Positions 19,388 to 29,554 of a stretch of 64,000 nucleotides of DNA are shown here, one piece after another; the stretch's first letter is position 1; the number at the start of each line of letters is the position of its first letter. The translations under genes were made by a program, and so were the position numbers. The notes beneath the pieces are model-generated. The model did not search any database and was not told the DNA's origin. It saw only the letters and a program-made list of their open reading frames with translations. The stretch comes from Roseiarcus fermentans (GTDB lineage: Bacteria > Pseudomonadota > Alphaproteobacteria > Rhizobiales > Beijerinckiaceae): positions 62,001 to 126,000 of the forward strand of contig NZ_QNRK01000010.1 in assembly GCF_003315135.1 (NCBI RefSeq), written 5' to 3'.

Positions 19388-20068
19388 ATGACCGCCCGCC
19401 CCGTCGTCATCGCCCCCTCGATCCTCTCGGCCGATTTCGCCAAGCTCGGCGAGGAGGTCCGCGCCGTCGCCGCCGCGGGCGGCGACTGGATCCACCTCGA
19501 CGTGATGGACGGGCATTTCGTGCCCAACATCACCTTCGGTCCGCCGGTGATCGCGGCGCTGCGCAAGCACACCGACAAGCCGTTCGACTGCCACCTGATG
19601 ATCGAACCCTGCGACCCCTATCTCGAGGCCTTCGCCAGGGCCGGCGCCGACGGGATCACGGTGCACGCCGAAGCGACCAGGCACCTCGACCGCTCGCTGC
19701 AGACGATCCGCGAACTCGGCAAGAAGGCCGGCGTGGCGCTCAATCCGGCGACCCCCGAGAGCGCCATCGCCTACGTCCTCGACCGGCTCGATCTCATTCT
19801 GGTGATGACGGTCAACCCCGGCTTCGGCGGCCAGAAATTCATCCCCGCGACGCTGGACAAGATCCGCCGGATCCGGACGATGATCGGCGACCGGCCGATC
19901 CGCATCGAGGTCGACGGCGGGATCGCCCCCGACACCGCCCCTCTGGTGGTCGCCGCCGGCGCCGACGCCCTCGTCGCCGGCTCCGCCGTCTTCAAGGGCG
20001 GCCCCGAGTCTTACGCCGCCAACATCGAGGCCATCCGGGAGAGTCTGACGGCGAACCGGGCGGGGTGA
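19388..20068 (+). CDS. rpe: Ribulose-phosphate 3-epimerase (Calvin cycle)
   Basis: This 226-residue TIM-barrel enzyme interconverts xylulose 5-phosphate and ribulose 5-phosphate, so that xylulose 5-phosphate made by transketolase reaches phosphoribulokinase. Motifs are [34 protein letters not shown] with metal and proton-transfer residues, [17 protein letters not shown] and IEVDGGI. In this position it is equivalent to cbbE. The ATG at 19388 follows AACGGAGCC. It is the last gene of the first cbb unit, and its stop is followed by the convergent antitoxin-like gene. Confidence 0.95.
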   Translation: MTARPVVIAPSILSADFAKLGEEVRAVAAAGGDWIHLDVMDGHFVPNITFGPPVIAALRKHTDKPFDCHLMIEPCDPYLEAFARAGADGITVHAEATRHLDRSLQTIRELGKKAGVALNPATPESAIAYVLDRLDLILVMTVNPGFGGQKFIPATLDKIRRIRTMIGDRPIRIEVDGGIAPDTAPLVVAAGADALVAGSAVFKGGPESYAANIEAIRESLTANRAG

Positions 20069-20179
20069 AGCCTCCCAAGGGGGTCGTTCGCGAGGAGCCG
20101 ACAGGGCGCGCCCGGGGAGAGGCAGCCCATTGCGCGGCGCGACCGCCGCTCTTGCGGCCGGCTTGGGGACAGGGCGACA

Positions 20180-20554
20180 TCACCCCGCGTTTCCGCCCTT
20201 TGACACGATCCAGTTCAACGGAACGTCGAGCGCGCTCGCGATCCGTTCGAGGGTCGGCTGCGCCCCCTTGCGGCGTCCGGTTTCGAGATCGGACACGGCG
20301 CCTTGCCGCAATCCCGTCCTCTGCGCGAGTTCGGCCTGCGACAGGCCTCGCCACTTGCGCACGGCCGCGAGCAGGCTCGCGCCTTCGAGGATCAGGGCGG
20401 AGAGTTCGGCGGGCAGAAGGACCTCGACGCCGCCTTCGAGCGCCGCCATGGCCTCGTCATAGGCGGCAGCGTCGGCGGCGTCTTCCTCGGCCTCCGCCGC
20501 GAGCGCCGTCAGCCGGATGATCTGGGTGTCGGGCATGGCGTTCGTCGTCCTCAC
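20180..20554 (-). CDS. XRE-family antitoxin-like DNA-binding protein
   Basis: This 124-residue protein has a C-terminal XRE helix-turn-helix (RKWRGLSQAELAQRTGLRQG, then AVSDLETGRRKGAQPTLERI) and an acidic Ala-rich N-terminal half with ALEGGVEVLLPAELSALILE, the plan of antitoxins from RelE/HigB-type pairs. A toxin gene should sit just before it, but only the second cbbR lies there. The GTG at 20554 is used; an ATG at 20536 (MPDTQIIRL) is equally possible. It may be a solitary antitoxin or a small regulator. It lies between the two RuBisCO units. Confidence 0.75.
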   Translation of the reverse strand: MRTTNAMPDTQIIRLTALAAEAEEDAADAAAYDEAMAALEGGVEVLLPAELSALILEGASLLAAVRKWRGLSQAELAQRTGLRQGAVSDLETGRRKGAQPTLERIASALDVPLNWIVSKGGNAG

Positions 20555-20572
20555 GAATAGGTTGTGCCTCTT

Positions 20573-21526
20573 CTATCGTGCCAGCGGGGGTCCGGCGTCC
20601 GCGGTCGGCGCAGCGGCTTCCCCGGGCGCGGAGCGCGGAGGCCGCTGCTCCTTCAGCAGCGTCAAAAACGCCCGCGCCAGCGGCGAGAGGCGCTTGTCGG
20701 CGAGATGCACCACGCGCCAGCGGCGCAGGATCGGGAACCCTTCGACGTCGAGCTCGCGCAAGCCCTCGGCGGCGCCGGGCGTCAGGACGTGGCGCGACAG
20801 CACCGCGAGGCCGAGGCCGGCCGCCACCGCCTGCTTGATCGTCTCGTCGCTGCCGAGCGTCATCCGCGTCGACGGGCGGATGGCGTGCTCGGCGAAATAG
20901 CGCTCGGTCGCCTGCCGCGTGCCCGATCCGGGCTCGCGCAGAATGAAGGGCTCGCGTTCGAGGCGCGAAGCAGGAATCGCGCGCGCCTCGCACAGCGGGT
21001 GCTCGGCCGGCGCGAGGACGACCAGCGGATTGTCGGCGAAGGGCGCAACCACCACGTCCATGCCCTCCGGCGCCTGGCCCATGATGTAGAGATCGTCGAG
21101 GTTCTGCCGCATCCGCTCGAGGATCTGCTCGCGGTTGACGACTTCGAGCGCGAAGTCGACGTCCGGATAGGCGCGGCAGAAGTCGCCGATCAGCCGGGTG
21201 GCGAAATATTTCGCCGTGGTGATCATCGCCACCCGCACGCCGCCGCGCTTCAGGCCCTGCATCTCCGCCAGTTCCATGCCCAGATGATCGAGCCGTTCGA
21301 GCACGTCGCGGCTCGCCGCGGCGACCGCCCGGCCGGCCTCGGTGAGAAAGAGGCGCTTGCCGACCTGCTCGTGCAGCGGCTGGCCCAGCCCTTCCGACAA
21401 TTGCTTGATCTGAATCGAGAACGCCGAGGGCGTGACGTGCGCCTCCGCCGCGGCGCGGGTCATGCTCATGTGACGCGCGAGTCCGGCGAACAGGCGGAGC
21501 TGATGCAGGGTGACCTGTCGAAGCAT
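20573..21526 (-). CDS. cbbR: LysR-family regulator, CbbR type (second copy)
   Basis: This regulator (317 residues from the ATG at 21526) is a typical CbbR. The helix-turn-helix is in MLRQVTLHQLRLFAGLARHM and TRAAAEAHVTPSAFSIQIKQ. The effector domain has MITTAKYFATRLIGDFCRAY and GSDETIKQAVAAGLGLAVLS, the region that senses metabolites such as ribulose bisphosphate or NADPH. It is divergent from cbbL with a 117-base gap, the usual CbbR-cbbLS arrangement. An upstream start (21547) would run through the palindrome at 21528, so the later ATG is preferred. A Pro/Ala-rich tail ends the protein. Confidence 0.9.
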   Translation of the reverse strand: MLRQVTLHQLRLFAGLARHMSMTRAAAEAHVTPSAFSIQIKQLSEGLGQPLHEQVGKRLFLTEAGRAVAAASRDVLERLDHLGMELAEMQGLKRGGVRVAMITTAKYFATRLIGDFCRAYPDVDFALEVVNREQILERMRQNLDDLYIMGQAPEGMDVVVAPFADNPLVVLAPAEHPLCEARAIPASRLEREPFILREPGSGTRQATERYFAEHAIRPSTRMTLGSDETIKQAVAAGLGLAVLSRHVLTPGAAEGLRELDVEGFPILRRWRVVHLADKRLSPLARAFLTLLKEQRPPRSAPGEAAAPTADAGPPLAR

Positions 21527-21527
21527 G

Positions 21528-23107
<1,580 letters not shown>

Positions 23108-23142
23108 GCCGCCGCGAACCTTCCGACCGGAGGTCTTTTCCC

Positions 23143-23562
23143 ATGCGCGTCACCCAAGGCTGTTTCTCGTTCCTGCCCGATCTCACCGACGACGACATCC
23201 TCACCCAGGTCCAGTACGCCCTGGAGAAGGGCTGGGCGGTGAACCTCGAGTTCACCGACGATCCCCATCCGCGCAACACCTACTGGGAGATGTGGGGCCT
23301 GCCGATGTTCGACCTGCACGACGCCAAGGGCGTGCTGATGGAGCTCGAGGCCTGCCGCAAGCTCCACGGCGACAAGTACATCCGGCTGTCGGCGTTCGAT
23401 TCGAGCCACGGCTGGGAGTCGGTGCGCATCTCCTTCCTCGTCAACCGGCCTCCCCACGAGGACGGATTCCGCCTCGAGCGCATCGCCGGCCCCGGCCGCA
23501 CGCAGCGTTACGAGATCCGCGGCTACGGCCTCGATCGGCCGGAAGGGGCGCGCTACCGATGA
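23143..23562 (+). CDS. cbbS: RuBisCO form I small subunit (red-type)
   Basis: CbbS (139 residues) is the small subunit of the L8S8 enzyme. It begins [20 protein letters not shown] and has the core [20 protein letters not shown] and [20 protein letters not shown]. The C-terminal extension after about residue 105 ([20 protein letters not shown]) is the hairpin typical of red-type small subunits, which removes the need for a separate assembly factor. AGGAGGTC-like bases (CGGAGGTC) precede the ATG. The stop overlaps the cbbX start by four bases. Confidence 0.96.
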   Translation: MRVTQGCFSFLPDLTDDDILTQVQYALEKGWAVNLEFTDDPHPRNTYWEMWGLPMFDLHDAKGVLMELEACRKLHGDKYIRLSAFDSSHGWESVRISFLVNRPPHEDGFRLERIAGPGRTQRYEIRGYGLDRPEGARYR

Positions 23563-24464
23563 ACGACGCCGCGCGCGACACGGCGGCGCCGACGGTGAGC
23601 CTGGCGGCGGAATACGCCGCCTCCGGGGTCGGCCCGGTGCTGCAGCAGCTCGACGACGAACTCGTCGGGCTCGCGCCGGTCAAGCAGCGGATCCGCGAGA
23701 TCGCGGCGCTGCTGCTCGTCGACCGGGTCAGGGCGAAATTCGGCCTCGCTTCCGAACCGCCGACCCTGCACATGAGCTTCACCGGCAATCCCGGCACCGG
23801 CAAGACCACGGTCGCCCGGCGCATGGCCGAGATCCTGTTCAAGCTCGGCTACGTCCGCCGCGGCCACCTCGTCGCGGTCACCCGCGACGACCTCGTCGGC
23901 CAGTACATCGGCCATACCGCGCCCAAGACCAAGGAAGTGCTGAAGAAGGCGATGGGCGGCGTGCTGTTCATCGACGAGGCCTATTACCTCTACCGCCAGG
24001 AGAACGAGCGCGACTACGGTCAGGAGTCGATCGAGATCTTGCTGCAGGTGATGGAGAACAACCGCGACGATCTGGTCGTCATCCTCGCCGGCTACGCCGA
24101 CAAGATGGACCAGTTCTTCCGCTCCAACCCGGGCTTCCGCTCGCGCGTCGCCCATCACATCGATTTTCCCGACTACACCGACGCCAACCTGCTGGAGATC
24201 GGGGAAAAGATGCTCGCCGGGCTCAGCTACCGGCTCAGCGAGTCCGCGCGGGCGGCGCTGACGCAGTACATTCCGGCGCGGCGCGCGCAGCCGCTGTTCG
24301 CCAACGCCCGCTCGATCCGCAACGCGCTCGACCGGGCGCGGCTGAGGCAAGCCAACCGGCTCTTTTCCGAAGGCGACCAGGCGCTCACCCTCGAGCGCCT
24401 GACCACCATCGAGGAGGCCGACATCCGGGCGAGCCGGGTGTTCGGGCAGTCGCCGGGGGCGTGA
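23559..24464 (+). CDS. cbbX: Red-type RuBisCO activase, AAA+ protein CbbX
   Basis: CbbX (301 residues) is the hexameric AAA+ motor that removes inhibitory sugar phosphates from red-type RuBisCO by pulling on the C terminus of the large subunit. The Walker A motif is [20 protein letters not shown], the pore-loop region [20 protein letters not shown], Walker [21 protein letters not shown], and the arginine-finger region [15 protein letters not shown]. It is coupled to cbbS by ATGA overlap and closes the cbbLSX unit. Its presence agrees with form IC RuBisCO; the form II enzyme would use a different activase (CbbQO), not found here. Confidence 0.96.
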   Translation: MNDAARDTAAPTVSLAAEYAASGVGPVLQQLDDELVGLAPVKQRIREIAALLLVDRVRAKFGLASEPPTLHMSFTGNPGTGKTTVARRMAEILFKLGYVRRGHLVAVTRDDLVGQYIGHTAPKTKEVLKKAMGGVLFIDEAYYLYRQENERDYGQESIEILLQVMENNRDDLVVILAGYADKMDQFFRSNPGFRSRVAHHIDFPDYTDANLLEIGEKMLAGLSYRLSESARAALTQYIPARRAQPLFANARSIRNALDRARLRQANRLFSEGDQALTLERLTTIEEADIRASRVFGQSPGA

Positions 24465-24467
24465 GGC

Positions 24468-24600
24468 GTCATCGCGAGAAGCCCGAAGGGCGACGCGGCG
24501 ATCCAGGGGCCGCCTGCTCGGACGTCGAAGCGAGGCCCGCCGGGCCACCGCCGGCATCGGCGGGACCCGCCTGGATCGCCGCGCTTGGCTCGCGATGACG
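24468..24600. repeat. Intergenic repeat element, copy 2 of 4
   Basis: The element starts with GTCATCGCGAG and ends with CTCGCGATGACG, its near reverse complement. Its left half (GAAGCCCGAAGGGCGACGCG, then GCGATCCAGGGGCCGCCTGC) is almost the same as that of the copy at 52766. It fills the space between cbbX and the convergent TetR gene and could help end transcription of both. Confidence 0.65.
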
Positions 24601-24610
24601 GGAACAGCCG

Positions 24611-25375
24611 TCACGACCGCTGCGGCTCCTGCCGGTCGCGCGTCTTCGCGCGCGCGTCGCTTTGCACGAGCAGCGAGTCCGCCCCCAGACTCAGGGGCGC
24701 GAGCGGCTCGGACAGCAGCGCCTCGGCGCGCGCGAGATCGAACCCGAGCGCGCGCGCGAGCGCGAGCAGCATCGCGTCGCCATAGGCCGCGTCGGCCTCG
24801 CCGGACGCAATGCGCGAAACGATCATCACCCCCACGCCGACCACCACGTCGAGGGCGACGCCAACGGGCGCCTCGGCGAATTCGCCACGCGCGATCGCGC
24901 CCGCGATGTGGACCGGGATATAGGCGTTGACGCGGTTGCCGGGACCGATCGCCAGCGGGCCGATCCGCGCGACGAACCGCGCAAACAGCGGGAACCGCCG
25001 CGCCGCCGCCAGATAGAGCCGCAGGCCGGTGAACAGCCGCGCGGCCGGGGAGGGGAACGACCTCACCCGCGCTTCGATATGCTCGACGAGCTCGTTGCCG
25101 AGCTCCTCGATCGCCGCGGCGAGCAGGTCGGCGTTCGTCCGGAAGTAATTGTAGAACGTGCCGCGCGAGACGCCGGCCGCGGCGATGACGTCCTCGATCA
25201 CCGAGGCGTCCACCCCCTTTTCGGCAAAAACCAGCAGCGCGCTTTCGACCAGCTTGCGGTGCATGCGCGCACGTCGCTCGGCCGCGACCCGCGGCCGGTG
25301 ATCGGGGGAAAGGGACGGTTCCAGCACGCTCGAGGTCTCCGCGGCCGGCCATAGCACGCGCGTGATTCTTTTCAA
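24611..25375 (-). CDS. TetR-family transcriptional regulator
   Basis: This 254-residue regulator has the TetR helix-turn-helix at about residues 40-85 (LVESALLVFAEKGVDASVIE, then DVIAAAGVSRGTFYNYFRTN) and a mostly alpha-helical ligand domain that I cannot match to a known effector. It is divergent from the aromatic-degradation genes starting at 25459, and so is their probable repressor. The start is uncertain: TTG at 25375 gives about 35 residues before the DNA-binding domain, and internal GTG codons would give a shorter protein. It ends convergent to cbbX across an intergenic repeat. Confidence 0.87.
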   Translation of the reverse strand: MKRITRVLWPAAETSSVLEPSLSPDHRPRVAAERRARMHRKLVESALLVFAEKGVDASVIEDVIAAAGVSRGTFYNYFRTNADLLAAAIEELGNELVEHIEARVRSFPSPAARLFTGLRLYLAAARRFPLFARFVARIGPLAIGPGNRVNAYIPVHIAGAIARGEFAEAPVGVALDVVVGVGVMIVSRIASGEADAAYGDAMLLALARALGFDLARAEALLSEPLAPLSLGADSLLVQSDARAKTRDRQEPQRS

Positions 25376-25377
25376 AC

Positions 25378-25408
25378 TGACGCTTGTGTCATGATGACGA
25401 TTATGTCA
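25378..25408. promoter_or_regulatory. Candidate TetR operator
   Basis: Overlapping palindromes lie between the TetR gene and the hydrolase gene: TGACGCTTGTGTCA (25378-25391, imperfect) and GTCATGATGAC (25388-25398, perfect), plus another half-site TGTCAT at 25405-25410. The cluster of TGAC/GTCA half-sites in the short divergent gap is what a TetR dimer or dimer pair would bind. Confidence 0.5.
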
Positions 25409-25458
25409 TATCGATCGGGACGGGGCGATCATGGTCCCCGACATCAGGGAGGAAGCGA

Positions 25459-26328
25459 ATGGGAACGTCGGGCGTTGTCGAGCCGCAGGGCGGCCGGACG
25501 GTGCGGGTGGGGGCGCGCGAGCTGTTCGTCGTCGAATTCGGCGAGGGGCCGCCGCTCGTGATGCTGCACGGCGGCGGGCCGGGCGCGAGCGGGCTCTCCA
25601 ATTTCTCGCGCAACCTTCCTGCGCTCGCCCGGCGCTTCCGCCTGATCGTGCCGGACCTGCCGGGCTACGGGCGGTCGACCAAGGGGCTCGACCGCAAGGA
25701 CCCGTTCGGCGATCTGGCCGGCGCGATTCTCGGCCTCCTCGACGCGCTGGGCGTCGCGAGGGCGCATGTGCTCGGCAACTCGCTCGGCGGCGCCTGCGCG
25801 CTGCGGCTCGCGCTCGAGGCGCCGGCGCGGGTCGACCGCCTCGTGCTGCTCGGGCCCGGGGGGATCGACACCAGCCGGCGGCCGCCGACCCAGGGCCTGC
25901 TCCACCTGCTCGACTATTATTCGGGCGAGGGGCCGACGCGCGCCAAATTCGAGCAGTTCTTGCGCGACGACCTGGTGTTCGACGGCGCGGCCGTGCCCGA
26001 CGAGCTGATCGCGGCGCGCTACGCCGCGAGCCTCGATCCCGAGGTCGTCGCCAACCCGCCGCTGGTGCGGCCGAAGGATCTGCCCGACCCCGGCGTTCTC
26101 GACCTGACGCTCGATCCGCGGCTCGGCGGGCTGGAAGCGCCGACGCTCATCCTGTGGGGCGTCGAGGATCGGGTCAATCCGCCGAGCGGCGGCCCTTCGC
26201 TGCAGGCGCGGATGCCGAACTGCGACCTCACCCTGTTCAGCCGCACCGGCCACTGGGTGCAGTGGGAGCGGTCGGCCGAATTCAACGCCGCGACGATCGC
26301 CCACCTGTCGCTGTCGACGCTCGCCTGA
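25459..26328 (+). CDS. Meta-cleavage product hydrolase (alpha/beta hydrolase, MhpC/HsaD/BphD type)
   Basis: This 289-residue alpha/beta hydrolase should cleave the C-C bond of the ring-opened product of an extradiol dioxygenase. The oxyanion-hole motif MLHGGGPGASGLSNFSRNLP is typical of meta-cleavage product hydrolases. The nucleophile Ser is in VLGNSLGGACALRLAL, the Asp in LILWGVEDRVNPPSG and the His in SRTGHWVQWER. The ATG at 25459 follows AGGGAGGAAGCG. It is the first of three genes (hydrolase, dioxygenase, hydroxylase) divergent from a TetR regulator. The exact substrate cannot be read from the sequence. Confidence 0.88.
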   Translation: MGTSGVVEPQGGRTVRVGARELFVVEFGEGPPLVMLHGGGPGASGLSNFSRNLPALARRFRLIVPDLPGYGRSTKGLDRKDPFGDLAGAILGLLDALGVARAHVLGNSLGGACALRLALEAPARVDRLVLLGPGGIDTSRRPPTQGLLHLLDYYSGEGPTRAKFEQFLRDDLVFDGAAVPDELIAARYAASLDPEVVANPPLVRPKDLPDPGVLDLTLDPRLGGLEAPTLILWGVEDRVNPPSGGPSLQARMPNCDLTLFSRTGHWVQWERSAEFNAATIAHLSLSTLA

Positions 26329-26358
26329 CCCCGATCCCCTTTGCCTGAAGGATCCCCC

Positions 26359-27360
26359 ATGAACGCCATCGACATCCGGCCCGCCACGACCTCGGTCTAC
26401 GGCGCGGTCCAGTTCGGCTACCTGCTGGTCGAGTCGCCGCGCCTCGGCAAATGGAAGCGCTTCGCCGCCGAGGGGATCGGGATGGCGATCGCCGAGGACG
26501 CCCCCGGCCTGCTCGCCTTCCGGACCGACGGGCACGCCCGCCGCCTCGTGGTCCGCAAGCGCGACCGGGAGGACCTCGCGCTCGGCTGGCAGATCGCCAG
26601 CCCGGACGCCCTCGACCTCATTCTCAGAAGGCTCTCTGATCGCGGCGTCGCGGTCGAGGCGGTCGCGGGCGACGAGGCGGCGCTGCGCGGCGTCGCGCGC
26701 TACTGGCGCTTCCTCGGGCCCAAGCGGCAGATCTACGAACTCTTCGTCGAGGCGAAGCGCTCGGACGAGGCGCCGAAGGTGCTCGGCCGGGGCTTCGTCA
26801 CCGGCGAGCGCGGCCTCGGCCACGTCGCGATCTCGACCCGTCGTCCCGACGCCATGATCGCCTTCTGGCGCGAGATCTTCGACGCCAAGATCTCCGATTT
26901 CATCGAGGACCGCGTCGGCGGGGTCAACCTCAGGATCGCCTTCCTTCGGGTCAATCCCCGCCATCATTCGATCGCGGTCGCCGCGACGGTCGGCCTCGCG
27001 ATGGATCCGTTCGCGACCAAAATCCAGCACGTCGAGATGCAGGCGGCGTCGCTCGACGACGTCGGCGCCGCCTATCGGCGCTGCCGGGCGCTGGGCGTGA
27101 AGATCGCGATGGCGGTCGGCCAGCATCCGAACGACCGCGACGTCTCGTTCTACGCGGTCAGTCCGTCCGGCTTCTACTTCGAACTCGGCTGGAGCGCCGC
27201 CGAGGGCGAGGACATCGAATCCTGGCCGCAGACGACCCATCGCGGCATCAGCGTCTGGGGGCACAAGCCGCAGGACCAGACGCTCGGCGACAAGCTGGCG
27301 CAGGTCCGCAACGGGCTGACCTCGCTGTTCCGCAAGGAATATTCCCCGCTCCAGGGCTGA
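26359..27360 (+). CDS. Type I extradiol ring-cleavage dioxygenase (two VOC domains)
   Basis: This 333-residue protein has the two-domain vicinal-oxygen-chelate plan of BphC/HsaC-type extradiol dioxygenases, which open catechols next to the hydroxyl groups using Fe(II). The N-terminal domain lies in about residues 10-140. The metal ligands are in the C-terminal domain: His in RGLGHVAISTRR, His in TKIQHVEMQAA and Glu in SGFYFELGWSA. A neighbouring His-His pair (NPRHHSIAVA) is also a family feature. It sits between the hydrolase and the flavin hydroxylase, 30 bases after the former. The substrate is unknown. Confidence 0.88.
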   Translation: MNAIDIRPATTSVYGAVQFGYLLVESPRLGKWKRFAAEGIGMAIAEDAPGLLAFRTDGHARRLVVRKRDREDLALGWQIASPDALDLILRRLSDRGVAVEAVAGDEAALRGVARYWRFLGPKRQIYELFVEAKRSDEAPKVLGRGFVTGERGLGHVAISTRRPDAMIAFWREIFDAKISDFIEDRVGGVNLRIAFLRVNPRHHSIAVAATVGLAMDPFATKIQHVEMQAASLDDVGAAYRRCRALGVKIAMAVGQHPNDRDVSFYAVSPSGFYFELGWSAAEGEDIESWPQTTHRGISVWGHKPQDQTLGDKLAQVRNGLTSLFRKEYSPLQG

Positions 27361-27404
27361 CTGGGCGCTTTCTTCAAAACCATCGAACGACGGGAGGATC
27401 ATTC

Positions 27405-29144
27405 ATGAACAGGGCGGCTTTTCACGACAGCTACGACGTCGCGATCATCGGGCTCGGCCCGACCGGGCTGACGCTCGCCCACCTGCTCGGCCGGCGCGGA
27501 TTGCGCGTGCTGGCGCTCGAGCGCGAGCCGACGTTCTACGCCAACGCCCGCGCGGTCTACACCGACGACGAATGCATGCGGATCTTTCAGGCCGCGGGCG
27601 TCGCGGCCGATCTCGAAGCCGACATGCTGGTCGACACCACGGTCCAGTGGGTGCTCGAGGACGGGTCGGTGCTGGGCCAACTCCGTCGCACCGCCAGGCC
27701 CTACGGCTGGGCGCTGAGCAACTTCTTCTACCAGCCTTATCTCGAAACCAAAATGGAGAAGTTGCTGGAACGCCACCCCAACGTCACGGCGCTGCGCGGC
27801 CGCGAGCTCGTCGGCTTCTCCCAGGACGAAGCATGGGTGACGATCGAGCACGCCGCCAGTTCGGGAACGGAATACGGCCAGGCGGCGGCGCCCGCCGCCG
27901 GACCGTCGGAGACCAGCCGCACGCGGGCGCGCTGGCTCGTGGCCTGCGACGGCGGGCGCAGCGGCGTGCGCGCGCGCCTCGGCATCAAGATGGCGGGAAA
28001 AAGCTTTCCCGAGCCCTGGCTCGTCGTCGACATCCAGGCGAAGGCGGGCGAGGACTGCTTGCGCCACCTGCCGTATTTCAACTTTCACTGCGATCCGAAG
28101 CAGCCGACCGTGTCGTGCCCGCAGCCGGACGGCCGCCACCGCTTCGAATTCCTGCTGATGCCCGGCCAGACGCGGGAGGAGATGGAGGACCCCGCGACCG
28201 TGCGCTCGCTGCTCGCCCGGCATGTCGAGGTCGACAAGGTCGAGGTGCTGCGAAAGCTCGTCTACACCTTCAACGCGCTCGTCGCCGAGCGCTGGCGCGA
28301 GGGCCGGGTGCTGATCGCCGGCGACGCCGCGCACATGACGCCGCAATTCATGGGGCAGGGCATGAGCTCGGGCGTGCGCGACGCCTACAACCTCGCCTGG
28401 AAGCTCGACGCCGTGCTCGCCAAGGGCGCGGACCCGAAGCTGATCGACAGCTACGAGAGCGAGCGCAAGCCGCACGCGCGCGAGATGATCGACATCTCGG
28501 TCAAGATGAAGGACTTCGTCTCGATCGCCAATCCGGTCCTCGCGGCTCTCCGCAACGTCACGATCCGCGCCCTGCTGAACACGCCGTGGGTCAACGACTA
28601 CCTGCGGGAGGGGCGCTTCAAGCCGCCGCCGACCTACCCCAACGGCGCCTATTTCGGCCGGCCGAGGGGGCGGCGCAACGGCGCCGAGGGGCGCCCGATT
28701 CCGCAACCGCAGGTGCGAACCTCGGATGGGCGCCGGGCGCTGCTCGACGACGTTCTCGGCGACGACTGCGCGCTGGTCGGCTACGCCTGCGACCCGCGCG
28801 CCGGCCTCGACGCAGACATCCTCGCCCGGCTCGCGGCGCTCGGCGTCGCGTTCGTGGCGCTCTATCCGTACGGGGAGCGCACCCAGGGGCATGCGGTCAG
28901 GCGAGGCCCGGCCGCCGGAGCGCTGGTCGAGGTCGAGGACCTGAGCGGCGAAGGGGTCGCATGGTTCCGCGCCGCCGGGGCGCGGCGCGGCCACGTCGCC
29001 GTCATCCGCCCGGACAAGGTCGTCTATGCGATGACGCCCGCGAGCGGCGCGCCGGGCGCGGTCGCCGATTTGCTCGGCGCCTTCGTCGGCGACGTCCGGC
29101 AGGTCGCCGTGGCCGGGCCGGTCCCGGCGCCGGCTGGCGCGTGA
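27405..29144 (+). CDS. FAD-dependent aromatic hydroxylase (MhpA/PheA type)
   Basis: This 579-residue class A flavoprotein monooxygenase hydroxylates a phenolic compound to a catechol, the substrate of the dioxygenase upstream. The FAD-binding GxGxxG motif is VAIIGLGPTGLTLAHLLGRR, the DG motif WLVACDGGRSGVRARLGI, and the GD motif GRVLIAGDAAHMTPQFMGQG. The thioredoxin-like C-terminal domain typical of the MhpA/phenol hydroxylase group follows from about residue 430. It is most like 3-(3-hydroxyphenyl)propionate hydroxylase in plan and length. GGGAGGATC precedes the ATG. It is the last gene of the unit; no hydratase, aldolase or decarboxylase follows. Confidence 0.87.
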   Translation: MNRAAFHDSYDVAIIGLGPTGLTLAHLLGRRGLRVLALEREPTFYANARAVYTDDECMRIFQAAGVAADLEADMLVDTTVQWVLEDGSVLGQLRRTARPYGWALSNFFYQPYLETKMEKLLERHPNVTALRGRELVGFSQDEAWVTIEHAASSGTEYGQAAAPAAGPSETSRTRARWLVACDGGRSGVRARLGIKMAGKSFPEPWLVVDIQAKAGEDCLRHLPYFNFHCDPKQPTVSCPQPDGRHRFEFLLMPGQTREEMEDPATVRSLLARHVEVDKVEVLRKLVYTFNALVAERWREGRVLIAGDAAHMTPQFMGQGMSSGVRDAYNLAWKLDAVLAKGADPKLIDSYESERKPHAREMIDISVKMKDFVSIANPVLAALRNVTIRALLNTPWVNDYLREGRFKPPPTYPNGAYFGRPRGRRNGAEGRPIPQPQVRTSDGRRALLDDVLGDDCALVGYACDPRAGLDADILARLAALGVAFVALYPYGERTQGHAVRRGPAAGALVEVEDLSGEGVAWFRAAGARRGHVAVIRPDKVVYAMTPASGAPGAVADLLGAFVGDVRQVAVAGPVPAPAGA

Positions 29145-29554
29145 GTCGCATTATTCCGGCCCTGCGCGCCCACCTCCTGCGCGTCGCGCCGCGCGCGCGG
29201 CGCCCGGTCGTGCGCGCGGCGTGGAGCAAGGGACGACGAGTGGCGTCGCCGCCGACAGCTGGCGCGCCCGGGCGGAAGCCTCTGGGCAACGTCAGTCCGG
29301 ATCTGCGACGGGCTGAATGTTCCCAATCCCGCAAACCCCGATATTCCGGAGCTGGCCCGGATGGAGAGCGCCTCGCCTCGCCGCAATCGCGCGCGCCTAA
29401 CATGGAAGAAGAACGCCGTGCACAAAGCGTGGCAATATGCTATCGCTGCGCCGATAACGAACAGGAGTCTTATGTCGAATGACTCGAGGCGTCGAACCTA
29501 GCGCTTTGTGTTGCGCAGATCGGACGTTCACGAGGTGTCGACCCCTTCTCGCAA
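29145..29554. other. Intergenic region, no gene seen
   Basis: About 410 bases lie between the flavin hydroxylase and the glycosyltransferase. I see no gene, tRNA, clear terminator or strong operator. The GC content falls toward the glycosyltransferase, which marks the border of a stretch with different base use. Confidence 0.5.

Noticed and set aside
18177-19391. Second plus-strand frame inside and after cbbM
   Set aside because: It is the shifted frame of cbbM and runs on into repeats; no similarity to any family.
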